The translations under genes and the position numbers were made by a program. Shown here in pieces: positions 27,540 to 36,788 of a DNA stretch of 60,823 nucleotides; the first letter of the stretch is position 1, and the number at the start of each line of letters is the position of its first letter. The notes under the pieces are model-generated. The model ran no database searches, was not told where the DNA came from, and saw only the letters and a program-made list of their open reading frames with translations. The DNA lies in assembly GCA_022844565.1 (NCBI GenBank), contig JALHLK010000028.1:1-60823 (forward strand), in the 5' to 3' direction. Source of the DNA: Saprospiraceae bacterium. GTDB taxonomy: Bacteria > Bacteroidota > Bacteroidia > Chitinophagales > Saprospiraceae.

Positions 27540-30419
27540 TCAAAACTTAAGATCAACGCACAGTGCAAAAATTCTCGGTACTAAAAAGTTAGACCTTCTA
27601 TCGATACCAGGTGTTAATACCCCAAAACCTTCCGTATCAAATAAAGCAGGCTCAGGATTCGAACCTGTGTAACTAGAAATTACAAAAAGATTATTTCCTG
27701 TCACAGAAATATTTAAATCTTTGATTTTATTTGATTTTAGATTAATTCTTTTAGAAATTGAGATGTTATCCAAGGTAAAAAAGTCTGCTTTTTCGACATA
27801 CAAAGAGCTGAATTGTCCCACTTTCAAACCATCCACTTTTAACCTTGTGTTTATATAATTGTAGGATGATTGAATAGGAATTTGTGGCTCATAAAAAGCT
27901 CTAAATGAATTTACTAAGCTATGACCAAAAGCTCCTCTAAATAGTGTACTTACAGTAAAGCCACCAAAAGAAACCACATTTGTCCAACCTAGTTCAAAAG
28001 TAGGTAGACCTTTCCCCAATACTTTAAAGTCCGCATCAGGTGCTAAAGCTTTATCTTGAGCGGCAACTATTTTTCCATCACCATTTAAATCTTTAAACTT
28101 TGGTGCTCCTCTTTCATCGACACCATCAAAAACAGGTCCCCAAATAATTCCTATCTGTTGGCCTAATTTATTTAGAATCACATTCGTTCCATTTTGACCA
28201 GGGCCACCTAAGCTTCCATTCAAAGTTTGCTTTTCAATATAATCATTTATGATTGTTTTATTTTTTGATAATATAAGACCTGTAAAATATGATGAATTCG
28301 AGCTTTTAAAAACATTATATTCTAAGTAAAGTTCCATCCCATTTAATGATATTCTACCTCCATTTATATAAATTCTATTAATCTGAAATTGAGATTGGTT
28401 TAATGGTATATCATAAATAAAATTTTTGAACTTTCTATGATATACATCTAAATTACCTTTTATTTTACCAATACCGAAGTCAATACCAGAATTTAATTCA
28501 TGCCTAACTTCCGATTTTAATTTTTCATCAACCGAAAGATTTAATTTAGAAATTACTACTCCGTCAGTACCTTTGATAATAGTTCTTGAACTATTAATTA
28601 TTCCAAATGTACCAGGCAATATACCCATTTCTGCATAACCTATTCTTAATTTAAATAAGGTAACCTTCGAGATATTAAGGTATTTATTTAAATCGATACC
28701 TGTGCTTAACGAAGGGAAAAAGCCTAACCTATTATCCATTTTAAAATTAACAGAACCTTCTCTTCTTATTGAAGCATTAAAAAAGATAGCGTTATCAAAT
28801 ATATAACTCGTCTTACCAAAAAAAGCAACTATGTTATTGCTTGGTCCCATACTGAAAAATGAACTTGAATTAAAACCACCTTGAATATCGTTAGCCTTCT
28901 CTGAACTTTTGTTTTGTTGTAAAGAATACCCTCCTGTTATTGAAAATCTTGAGAACCCCAAGTCTAAAGAATAAGTACCATATGTCTCAACCAAGTTGAA
29001 TTCAGATTCTCTGCTATAATTTTCTTCTCTACCTTTTTTGGCCGGACTTGTAGCATTACCGCGAAAATAAGAAGTAATTGGAGCAAATTGTATTTGATCT
29101 ACATTAGATGTCTGATGAGCTATCCTGACGTTCCAATTAAATCTATCGGTTAAGCTATAACTTAAATTTAAACCATACGTATATTCTTTATGTAAACTAT
29201 TATTTGTGTTTTGCTTCACAATAGATACTGGATTAAAACTATCGAATAATCCTAAAGTCTCATAGTACCCACCAAATTGTTCAGCGTTGAATGGAGTTTT
29301 ACTTTCTTTTCCATAAATTGGAGCAGTTGGATTATACACATAAGCATATCTAAAAGCTTCTGGATAACCTAATTTAGAGTTCCTATTAGTGAATGAACTA
29401 CCAAAATCAATTGAAAGCTTATTTTTTAATGCTTTTGTTATAAACCTAGTTCTTAAATTAATTTGCTCAAAGCCAGACCCAATTAAAATGCCATTTGTAT
29501 TTCTATAATTTCCTGAAATTCTATAAGTTGTATTTGCTACACCTCCATCTATTGCAATATTGTGAACCATCTCACTCCCTCTTCTAGTGATCTCATTCAT
29601 CCAATCTGTTTCAGATCCAAGGTCATTACCTCCTGCGGCTCTGAATTCTACAGGAGTCATTACTTGCATTTGTCTTGTTTTTCCAGAAATACCTATTTTA
29701 CTTTTATAATGTATGTTAAGACCTTCCTTTCCACTTTTAGTTATAATATTTATAACCCCACCAGAACCTCTTGTCCCATAAACTGCTGTAGCAGATCCAT
29801 CTTTTAGTACATCAATAGACTCTATGTCATCAGGATCTATATTCTGTATTGAAGCTCCGATTACTCCATCGATTACAATCAAAGGCTCCAAATTTGCTGC
29901 AATTGTAGAAAGCCCTCTTATCCTAATTGTAGGTAGCGCATTAGGGTTTCCACCTCTATTATAAATCTGAACACCTGCAATCCTTCCTTGTATTAATTGC
30001 AAAGGATTACTTATTGGACCTTTATTAAAATCTTTTTGATTGATACTTACAATTGCACTTGTTATTTCATATCGTTTTTGCTTGAAATAACTTTGTACAA
30101 GAAATTTGTCAAGAAGTTCATTTTCGATAAGCTTAAAAATAGAAAAAGAATCTGAATTAATTACTGTTTGTGTTTCACAGTAACCATTTAAGAATATTAG
30201 AATGGTATCACCTTTTTGAGCTGTTAAAGAAAATATACCTTCATTGTTAGTTTCAGCAACAATTGTACTATTTTTGATTGACAATTTAGCACCAAATAAA
30301 GGCTTACCAAAATCTTTGTCCTCTACTTTTCCATGTATTATGCTTTGTGCATTTATTGAAATAGAAAAGTAAACTAAGATCAGAAAGAAGACTACAAATT
30401 TCACATCAAATCTGTTCAT
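27540..30419 (-). CDS. second SusC/RagA-type outer membrane protein with an eroded TonB box
   Basis: 959 residues. A signal peptide (about 1-25) is followed by a carboxypeptidase-regulatory-like domain (IIHGKVEDKDFGKPLFGAKL), a plug domain (ISNPLQLIQGRIAGVQIYN, VIDGVIGASIQNI, DVLKDGSATAVYGTRGSGGV) and a 22-strand barrel ending in a terminal phenylalanine. It is a close paralogue of the SusC at 32273-35209 over its whole length (for example FRGAFGHSLVNSFRAFYEPQI in both). Where that protein has DEVVVVGYGTQKQKEITSA, this one has DKFLVQSYFKQKRYEITSA, so the VVVGYG TonB-box region is lost. No SusD gene follows it; the next genes are the FG-GAP lipoproteins. It has its own -7 element. Confidence 0.88.
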   Translation of the reverse strand: MNRFDVKFVVFFLILVYFSISINAQSIIHGKVEDKDFGKPLFGAKLSIKNSTIVAETNNEGIFSLTAQKGDTILIFLNGYCETQTVINSDSFSIFKLIENELLDKFLVQSYFKQKRYEITSAIVSINQKDFNKGPISNPLQLIQGRIAGVQIYNRGGNPNALPTIRIRGLSTIAANLEPLIVIDGVIGASIQNIDPDDIESIDVLKDGSATAVYGTRGSGGVINIITKSGKEGLNIHYKSKIGISGKTRQMQVMTPVEFRAAGGNDLGSETDWMNEITRRGSEMVHNIAIDGGVANTTYRISGNYRNTNGILIGSGFEQINLRTRFITKALKNKLSIDFGSSFTNRNSKLGYPEAFRYAYVYNPTAPIYGKESKTPFNAEQFGGYYETLGLFDSFNPVSIVKQNTNNSLHKEYTYGLNLSYSLTDRFNWNVRIAHQTSNVDQIQFAPITSYFRGNATSPAKKGREENYSRESEFNLVETYGTYSLDLGFSRFSITGGYSLQQNKSSEKANDIQGGFNSSSFFSMGPSNNIVAFFGKTSYIFDNAIFFNASIRREGSVNFKMDNRLGFFPSLSTGIDLNKYLNISKVTLFKLRIGYAEMGILPGTFGIINSSRTIIKGTDGVVISKLNLSVDEKLKSEVRHELNSGIDFGIGKIKGNLDVYHRKFKNFIYDIPLNQSQFQINRIYINGGRISLNGMELYLEYNVFKSSNSSYFTGLILSKNKTIINDYIEKQTLNGSLGGPGQNGTNVILNKLGQQIGIIWGPVFDGVDERGAPKFKDLNGDGKIVAAQDKALAPDADFKVLGKGLPTFELGWTNVVSFGGFTVSTLFRGAFGHSLVNSFRAFYEPQIPIQSSYNYINTRLKVDGLKVGQFSSLYVEKADFFTLDNISISKRINLKSNKIKDLNISVTGNNLFVISSYTGSNPEPALFDTEGFGVLTPGIDRRSNFLVPRIFALCVDLKF

Positions 30420-30458
30420 AATTATTCATCAAATTGTAATAGCTAAAAATCTAAGCTA

Positions 30459-30466
30459 CAAACGTA
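30459..30466 (-). promoter_or_regulatory. -7 element of the second susC
   Basis: TACGTTTG on the minus strand lies 39 nt upstream of the ATG at 30419 and downstream of the susCD terminator, so this gene is probably transcribed separately. No TTG is present at the right distance for a -33 element. Confidence 0.4.
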
Positions 30467-30575
30467 CCATTTTTTTCAAAACTAAAAAGTGATCTAATAA
30501 TTGTCAATATTAAAAATGAATAAAATCAACAAAAATCACGGATAAATTAACAATACATACTATTTAACTAAAAAA

Positions 30576-30603
30576 AATAGGGGATCAAAATTGATCCCCT
30601 ATT
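30576..30603 (-). terminator. intrinsic terminator of the susC-susD operon
   Basis: AATAGGGGATCAA and TTGATCCCCTATT form a perfect 13-bp inverted repeat around two bases. On the minus strand the stem is followed by a run of T residues. It lies 37 bp past the susD stop codon. Confidence 0.8.
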
Positions 30604-30640
30604 CACATATTGTAAGTGATTACACTATTAAATTCTCCTA

Positions 30641-32248
30641 TTAATACCCAGGATTTTGAGTCAATCCACTATTAGGTGCATTGATAGCATTTTGTGGAAT
30701 TGGGAATACATTTCGAGATGCTGGAGAAACTGGTTTTTCCCACCATGCTTTGTTGAATTCGCCAAATCTGATTAAGTCAGATCTTCTTGTACCTTCTACG
30801 AACATCTCACGACCTCTTTCATTAAGGAATTCAGCTGCACTCAATGAGGTATAAACAGGTACACCAGCTCTTTGTCTTAAAACATTTACTGCAGCAAGAA
30901 CATCTGGAGCACTCCAATTGTTGGCAGCACGTGCAAGACCTTCAGCTCTGATCAAATACATTTCTCCTAATCTCACAATTGGGTAATCATTATCCATGTC
31001 TGGTCTACCAAATTGTTTGTAGCTAAACTTAGCCGCTCTCGCACCAGCTTCTCTTTTTGAATTAGGAACTAACTCATTGATCTGTGGAGTGTAATCTAAC
31101 ACTAAGTTACCATCGTCAGAAGCGTAATCTAATACAGCAGAATTACCAAAATCCAATTGAGGTCCTACTAAGAAAGAAGCCACTCTTCTAGCATCACCAG
31201 CAGCATATTTGTTGTAAAATTCTTCTAATGTTGCATATCCATTCCAAGGTTGATCTTGGAAGTTGTAAGAGAATTGAGAAGAGTAGTGGAGATTCATCTG
31301 AGAAAAATTCATTCCACCTGCTCTTGCTTCATCGTATTCTACCGTAAAAATATTTTCTGGATTATTTTCATTATTTGCTGCAAATACAGCTGCATATCCT
31401 GTTAAATCGGCAGGGTCTGTTGGAACTGCTGGCCTTCTCCAAAGATTGGTTACTTTACAGTTAGCACCACAAATTCTATATGGACTTTTGTCAATGATAT
31501 AACTAGCTGCAATTGCTGCTTTGCTCCACTCTGCAGTACCACTATAAACTTCCGCATTTAAATATAACTTCGCAAGAATACCCATAGCAGCCCATCTTGT
31601 CATTCTATATTGACTAGGAGCATCACCTAATGGAGAGCTAGACAAGTCCATAGTAGCAGATACTGCTGGTATTCCAAGAGCAGCTAACAATTCTTTTTCA
31701 ATAAATTGATAAGTCGCTAATCTAGTAGTCTGCGGTGAGTCTTTACCTGGTTCAGTAATCAATTTAACTCTACCAAACATATCACAAAGTCTCATGTAAA
31801 AATAAGCTCTTAAAGCCCTCACTTGAGCCTTTTGACCTGCATCCAAATCTGGCTTAGCAATTAATTCATTACAGGTATTAATTGCACCGTAAGAACCATT
31901 CCATGCATTGTTTAAAAATCCGTGCGTAGCGTTGTAAGTATGTCTATGTAGCTCAATCAATATACCTCCATCAAACCAGTCACCACCTTTTGTAGCGATC
32001 GCTTGTTCATCAGAAGAAATAGATTGAACTGAATAATAGGAACCGTGATTAGCTGTACCGGTATTTCTTAATTCTGCAAAAGCTGCATTGATCGCATCTG
32101 TTGCAGGTCCACCACCACCTGGTCTACTTATTCCAGGTATGTTGATGTCTTCAGTGATCTCACTTCTTAGATCTTCATCCAAATTTGTACAAGAAGCAAC
32201 AAATAGTGAGATACAAAGCAAAAACAAAAATTTAGTATATTTTGTCAT
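30641..32248 (-). CDS. SusD/RagB-type surface glycan-binding lipoprotein
   Basis: 535 residues. The lipoprotein signal ends in LLCISLFVASC (Cys 20). The SusD fold is shown by the TPR-like helices (AQVRALRAYFYMRLCDMFGRV, AAMGILAKLYLNAEVYSG), the long insert region and the conserved closing part (VRLGEMYLIRAEGLARA, LNERGREMFVEGTRRSDLIRFG, VFPIPQNAINAPN). SusD proteins sit on the outer membrane as the lid of a SusC transporter and bind the substrate. It starts 24 nt after the susC stop codon and is followed by a strong terminator, so the two form a closed operon. Confidence 0.92.
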   Translation of the reverse strand: MTKYTKFLFLLCISLFVASCTNLDEDLRSEITEDINIPGISRPGGGGPATDAINAAFAELRNTGTANHGSYYSVQSISSDEQAIATKGGDWFDGGILIELHRHTYNATHGFLNNAWNGSYGAINTCNELIAKPDLDAGQKAQVRALRAYFYMRLCDMFGRVKLITEPGKDSPQTTRLATYQFIEKELLAALGIPAVSATMDLSSSPLGDAPSQYRMTRWAAMGILAKLYLNAEVYSGTAEWSKAAIAASYIIDKSPYRICGANCKVTNLWRRPAVPTDPADLTGYAAVFAANNENNPENIFTVEYDEARAGGMNFSQMNLHYSSQFSYNFQDQPWNGYATLEEFYNKYAAGDARRVASFLVGPQLDFGNSAVLDYASDDGNLVLDYTPQINELVPNSKREAGARAAKFSYKQFGRPDMDNDYPIVRLGEMYLIRAEGLARAANNWSAPDVLAAVNVLRQRAGVPVYTSLSAAEFLNERGREMFVEGTRRSDLIRFGEFNKAWWEKPVSPASRNVFPIPQNAINAPNSGLTQNPGY

Positions 32249-32272
32249 TTTATTACTTTTTATTTTATTTGA

Positions 32273-35209
32273 TTAAAAATTAAAATTAACACCTAAAGCG
32301 AACACTCTTGGAGCAAAAAAGTTTGCTCTTCTGTCAATACCTGGTGCTAACACTCCAGCTCCCTCAGTATCAAATAATGCTGGCTCAGGATCAGATCCTG
32401 TGTATTTAGAAATTACAAATAAGTTATTACCTGTTAATGAAACTCTCAAATTTGTAATAGCTGTAGAAGATAATGGAATTCTTCTTGATATAGATAAGTT
32501 ATCCAATTTAAAGAAATCAGCTTTCTCTACATATAAAGAACTGAATTGAGCTGTAGTCAAACCATCTACTTTCAATCTTGTATTCATAAAATTGTAAGAA
32601 GACTGTGTAGAAATTTGTGGCTCATAGAAAGCTCTAAATGAATTTACTAAACTATGTCCAAAAGCTCCTCTAAAGAATGCATTGATATCAAAACCGCCAA
32701 CTGATAGATTATTATTCCATCCAAGTTCAAATGTAGGGAATCCATTACCTAATACTTTAAAATCAGCATCAGGTTCTAATCCTTTGTCTTGTGCAGCTAC
32801 GATCTTTCCATCACCGTTTACATCTTGGAATTTAGGTACACCTTTCTCTCCAACACCATCAAAAACAGGACCCCAAATTTGTCCTACCCTTTCTCCTTCT
32901 CTAATAAGGATCATATTTGTTCCATTCTGACCTGGAGAACCTAAGTTACCAATGATGTTTTGTCTTTGGATATATTCCTTAAGTATTGTAGTATAAGTAG
33001 ACATTACAAGACCAGTAGAATAAGATGTTGATCCACTATTAAACACATCGTAATTTAAAGCTAATTCGATACCTCTTGCTGTTAATTGACCAGCATTACG
33101 AGTTTGTCTATTTACTCCTCTAATAGGAACGATATCAACTTCTAGAATAAAGTCTCTAATATTTCGATTGAATACATCTACTGACCCTGTTAATTTACCT
33201 GAACCAAAGTCAATACCTGCATTTAATTCAGCTTTTTGTTCCCATCTTAAGCTATCATTTGCAGCTCTATTTAATCGAGTACTTACACTACCATCAGAAC
33301 CATTGATAAGGCCTCTAAGATCTTGTGACAATCCATTACCACCTGGAAGAGCTCCTGTCACACCATACCCAACTCTGAATTTCAACACATCAACTCCTGA
33401 AATTTGAGCATACTTATTGATGTCTATACCAGCACCAAGGGAAGGAAACCATCCCCACCTGTTGTTAGCACCAAGTTTAGTAGAACCTTCCCTTCTGATT
33501 GATGCATTAACAAAGATGGCATCATCATAAGTAAAGTTTGCTCTACCAAAAAATGCAATAATTTTTTCATCAGGACCTGTATAAGAACCAGCATTAATTA
33601 AACCTGAATTTTGCAAATCTTGCGAAACACCTATTATATTAGAGAAATCTCTGCTGTTGTTAGGGAAATCTCCTAAACCAAAACTATACTCACTAAAATT
33701 ATTTTGTTGGTAAGAATATCCAGCTGTGAAAGATAAATTGCTGTTACCAGAAGTAACTAGGTAATTACCATACGTCTCTAATAAGCTAAACTCTGTTTCG
33801 TTATTATAGAAATCAGCTCTACCTTTTCTAGTAGGACTCGTAGCATTACCTCTAAACAATGTAGTTGATGGGGCGTATTGTCTACTTCCAAAATCAGTTG
33901 CTTGTTGAGAGTATTTCAAGTTCCATTTAAAATTATTAGAAAAATTATATCCTAAATCAACGCCATAGATAAATTCTTTTAATTTACCTGTGTTTGTGTT
34001 TTGCTTAGCGATAGATACAGGATTGAAACTATCGAATAAACCTAAAGTCTCAAAGTAACCACCGAATTGATCTTCATTAAAAGGGAAAATACTGTTTGCT
34101 CCTAAAACCGGAGCAGTAGGATTATACATTAAGGCATATCTCAATGCCTCAGGATATCCAAAGTCAGAGCTTCTATTTGTAAATGAAGCATTGAAGTCTA
34201 AACTTAATTTATCATTTAACGCTTTTGTAGAAATTCTTGCTCTTGTATTCACTTGTTCAAAACCAGACCCTAATAAAATACCCTCCGTATTTCTATAGTT
34301 ACCAGATACTCTGTAAGTAGTATTACCAGTACCACCTTCAGCTGCTACGTTATGTACCATATCTGAACCTGTTCTAGTTACTTCATCAACCCAAGATGTT
34401 TCAGAACCCAAATCTGTACCACCAGCTGCTTTAAATTCAGAAGGAGTCATGATTTTTAGTTGTCTAGCCTTCTGAGAAGCACCCATTTGACCACTGTAGC
34501 TCATTTTGAAGCCTTGCTTACCTGATTTAGTAGTAACTATGATAACTCCAGAAGAACCTCTAGATCCATAAATTGCTGCTGCAGAACCATCTTTTAAAAC
34601 GTCCATCGTAGCAATATCAGCTGGATCAACATTTTGTAAAGATGCACCAATTACACCATCAATTACAACTAATGGCTGAACGTTCGCACCTACTGTAGAT
34701 AAACCTCTAATTCTAATGGTAGGTTGAGAATTTGGATTACCACCTCTGTTGTAAATTTGTAATCCCGCTACCTTACCTTGTAATAATTGTGCTGGACTAC
34801 CAATAGGACCTTTGTTGAAGTCTTTTTCACCAACACTTACCACTGCTGATGTAATTTCTTTTTGTTTTTGTGTACCATAGCCCACAACCACAACTTCATC
34901 TAAGAATCTACCTGCGTTTAACGTTATGTCGTACACAGATTCGTTGGTTACTGTCACTTCTGTGCCTGTGTAACCCGTGTAGGATATAACCAATACATCT
35001 CCCGCTGAAGCATTCAACGAAAATGTACCGTCAATATCCGTAATTGTACCAGTAGAGGTACCTTTGATTAATATGTTAGCACCAATAAGTGCTTCACCTG
35101 AAACACCATCCTTAATCATTCCCGTAATAGCTTTTTGAGCTACCAAAGAAAATGAAAAGAAAAGTGTCGCAAAAACCAAAAATGATAGTTTTGTAGAAAA
35201 TCTCTTCAT
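32273..35209 (-). CDS. SusC/RagA-type TonB-dependent outer membrane transporter
   Basis: 978 residues. Order: signal peptide (1-24), carboxypeptidase-regulatory-like domain (about 27-105), TonB box region DEVVVVGYGTQKQKE (about 108-122), plug with LLQGKVAGLQIYNRGGNPNS and VLKDGSAAAIYGSRGSSGV, and barrel ending in LGVNFNF. It transports, with its SusD partner, a ligand taken from the cell surface using TonB energy. The ligand is not readable from sequence. It is the first gene of its operon, diverges from a LacI-type regulator across 546 bp and has a promoter of the phylum type. Confidence 0.93.
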   Translation of the reverse strand: MKRFSTKLSFLVFATLFFSFSLVAQKAITGMIKDGVSGEALIGANILIKGTSTGTITDIDGTFSLNASAGDVLVISYTGYTGTEVTVTNESVYDITLNAGRFLDEVVVVGYGTQKQKEITSAVVSVGEKDFNKGPIGSPAQLLQGKVAGLQIYNRGGNPNSQPTIRIRGLSTVGANVQPLVVIDGVIGASLQNVDPADIATMDVLKDGSAAAIYGSRGSSGVIIVTTKSGKQGFKMSYSGQMGASQKARQLKIMTPSEFKAAGGTDLGSETSWVDEVTRTGSDMVHNVAAEGGTGNTTYRVSGNYRNTEGILLGSGFEQVNTRARISTKALNDKLSLDFNASFTNRSSDFGYPEALRYALMYNPTAPVLGANSIFPFNEDQFGGYFETLGLFDSFNPVSIAKQNTNTGKLKEFIYGVDLGYNFSNNFKWNLKYSQQATDFGSRQYAPSTTLFRGNATSPTRKGRADFYNNETEFSLLETYGNYLVTSGNSNLSFTAGYSYQQNNFSEYSFGLGDFPNNSRDFSNIIGVSQDLQNSGLINAGSYTGPDEKIIAFFGRANFTYDDAIFVNASIRREGSTKLGANNRWGWFPSLGAGIDINKYAQISGVDVLKFRVGYGVTGALPGGNGLSQDLRGLINGSDGSVSTRLNRAANDSLRWEQKAELNAGIDFGSGKLTGSVDVFNRNIRDFILEVDIVPIRGVNRQTRNAGQLTARGIELALNYDVFNSGSTSYSTGLVMSTYTTILKEYIQRQNIIGNLGSPGQNGTNMILIREGERVGQIWGPVFDGVGEKGVPKFQDVNGDGKIVAAQDKGLEPDADFKVLGNGFPTFELGWNNNLSVGGFDINAFFRGAFGHSLVNSFRAFYEPQISTQSSYNFMNTRLKVDGLTTAQFSSLYVEKADFFKLDNLSISRRIPLSSTAITNLRVSLTGNNLFVISKYTGSDPEPALFDTEGAGVLAPGIDRRANFFAPRVFALGVNFNF

Positions 35210-35290
35210 AATTGCTCTGACGATTTGAAAATGTTAAATAATAAAATTTTGACTTAATGTAATTTTAATCCGAACCTTAAATTCGTTGCT

Positions 35291-35320
35291 CAAAAGTATG
35301 ATAATTTTTTTAATTCCAAA
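35291..35320 (-). promoter_or_regulatory. susC promoter
   Basis: On the minus strand TTTG (35320-35317) is followed after 18 nt by TACTTTTG (35298-35291). This is one base shorter than the usual 19-21 nt spacer. The leader to the ATG at 35209 would be about 78 nt. Confidence 0.5.
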
Positions 35321-35529
35321 CTTTATATTCTAGCAACGCTGTAAACTAAATATTGTTGGTTCGAATGTGTCTATGAAAATTTAAATTCTGTTTATCATCA
35401 AAAAATAGGCACAAAAGCAAATATTTGAAATTTAAAAATTATGTTAATGAAATTTTTCTAATGTTATCTTAGTGTTAACAAAACTTATAGTAAGTAATGA
35501 TCGTTAAATTATTGACAAAAAATAGAATA

Positions 35530-35541
35530 ACAAACGTTTGT
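35530..35541. promoter_or_regulatory. candidate LacI-family operator
   Basis: ACAAACGTTTGT is a perfect 12-bp palindrome with a central CG, the form recognised by LacI/GalR-family proteins. It lies 215 bp upstream of the LacI-type gene and 320 bp upstream of susC. A second match was not found in the intergenic region. Confidence 0.5.
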
Positions 35542-35743
35542 GCAAAGGTTTGCAGTTGATAAAAAATTAAAATATTTTCTTAATATTCTTAATTTTTTTG
35601 TGCTTGAAGATAACAAATTTTGAAAAAAAAGATGTTAATATTAATTGTCATTTTTACAGTAAGTTACACAAATTTGTAGAAAATAGTAACTCAAAGAACG
35701 TCTTAATTCAATTCATTTATCACTAAAAATCCGATAAAAGTCT

Positions 35744-35751
35744 TACTTTTG
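35744..35751 (+). promoter_or_regulatory. -7 element of the LacI-type gene, leaderless
   Basis: TACTTTTG matches TAnnTTTG and ends 4 nt before the ATG at 35756, so transcription would begin at or next to the start codon. No good -33 element was seen. Confidence 0.4.
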
Positions 35752-35755
35752 TTAC

Positions 35756-36739
35756 ATGAAAAAGTCCAATATCACAGATTTAGCTAAACACCTTAATCTA
35801 GCGCCTTCTACAATTTCTCGTGCATTAGCTGGTCATAAAGATATAAGTGAAATTACGAAAACAAGGGTAAAAGAAGCCGCAGATTTTTTTAATTATGTAC
35901 CAAATCTTCATGCTCGATACTTTAGGAAAAAGAATTCAAATTTGATAGCATTAATCTTACCGGATGTTAACAATTTTTTTATTCCCGAGCTCATTAGGGG
36001 TATCAATGATGTATTTAATAAGACGGATTATTCGATTATCACTTTTTTTAGTAAAGACAATTTTTTGATAGAAAAGGAGATCATCAATTATTGCATAAGT
36101 TGGATGGTGGAGGGCGTGTTATTATCCGTATCTGACGAAACTAAGGATTTGAAGCATTTAGACATCCTTGTACAGAGCAATATTCCCGTAGTTTTGCTTG
36201 ATAAAGTATTTCCATCTTCTGACCATTCTCTTGTTCATATTGATGACTCTAAGACTGCTTTTAATGCAACAAACTTTTTAATTAGTAAAGGTTGTAAGAA
36301 TATTTTAGGCATATTTGGTAAACCCGACGTACAGATGGTGCAGGATAGGATGGCAGGTTTTAAAAATGCATTGTATCAATCTAATTTAGAATTTTCGAAC
36401 GAGCAAAATATTTTGACCAATCCTAATCTTGAAAATTTTGAATACAAGTTGACGTCACTTCTCGAGTCAAAACAATATGATGGTTGCTTTATCATGTCAG
36501 ATGAATTGGCTTTTTTGGCTTATCCAATATTGGTAGATAAAGCGCTATTTCCAAATAAAATACATTTGATTACAATCAGTGATGGCCAAGTGATCGGTGC
36601 ACTTCGACCAAAAATACCATATATATATCACTCCGGATTTAATATTGGTACCAGATCTGCCGAAGTGTTGCTTGAACATTTAGAAAATAAAGAAATGAAA
36701 GCTTCGGATGAGGTTTTGGAGACGGTGTTGGTGAGGTAG
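35756..36739 (+). CDS. LacI/GalR-family transcriptional regulator
   Basis: 327 residues. The N-terminal helix-turn-helix (NITDLAKHLNLAPSTISRALAGHKDISE, given here by its ends NITDLAKHL and STISRALAG) and hinge (YVPNLHARYFRKKNS) are followed by a periplasmic-binding-protein-like effector domain (IALILPDVNNFFIPELIRGI, VVLLDKVF, GIFGKPDVQMVQDRMAGF). The effector is expected to be a sugar or sugar phosphate. It is divergent from susC-susD and is the obvious candidate to control that operon and possibly the FG-GAP genes. Confidence 0.9.
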   Translation: MKKSNITDLAKHLNLAPSTISRALAGHKDISEITKTRVKEAADFFNYVPNLHARYFRKKNSNLIALILPDVNNFFIPELIRGINDVFNKTDYSIITFFSKDNFLIEKEIINYCISWMVEGVLLSVSDETKDLKHLDILVQSNIPVVLLDKVFPSSDHSLVHIDDSKTAFNATNFLISKGCKNILGIFGKPDVQMVQDRMAGFKNALYQSNLEFSNEQNILTNPNLENFEYKLTSLLESKQYDGCFIMSDELAFLAYPILVDKALFPNKIHLITISDGQVIGALRPKIPYIYHSGFNIGTRSAEVLLEHLENKEMKASDEVLETVLVR

Positions 36740-36788
36740 TGGAAAAATGGATTATAAAAATTCATTTGCTTAATAACCAACTAATTAG

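Larger units (their letters stand above)
35210..35755. other. 546-bp divergent control region between susC and the LacI gene
   Basis: AT-rich and without an ORF. It contains the susC promoter, an inverted repeat CGTTGCT / AGCAACG (35284-35290 and 35332-35338) that brackets that promoter, a LacI-type palindrome (35530-35541) and the -7 element of the regulator gene. Confidence 0.55.
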
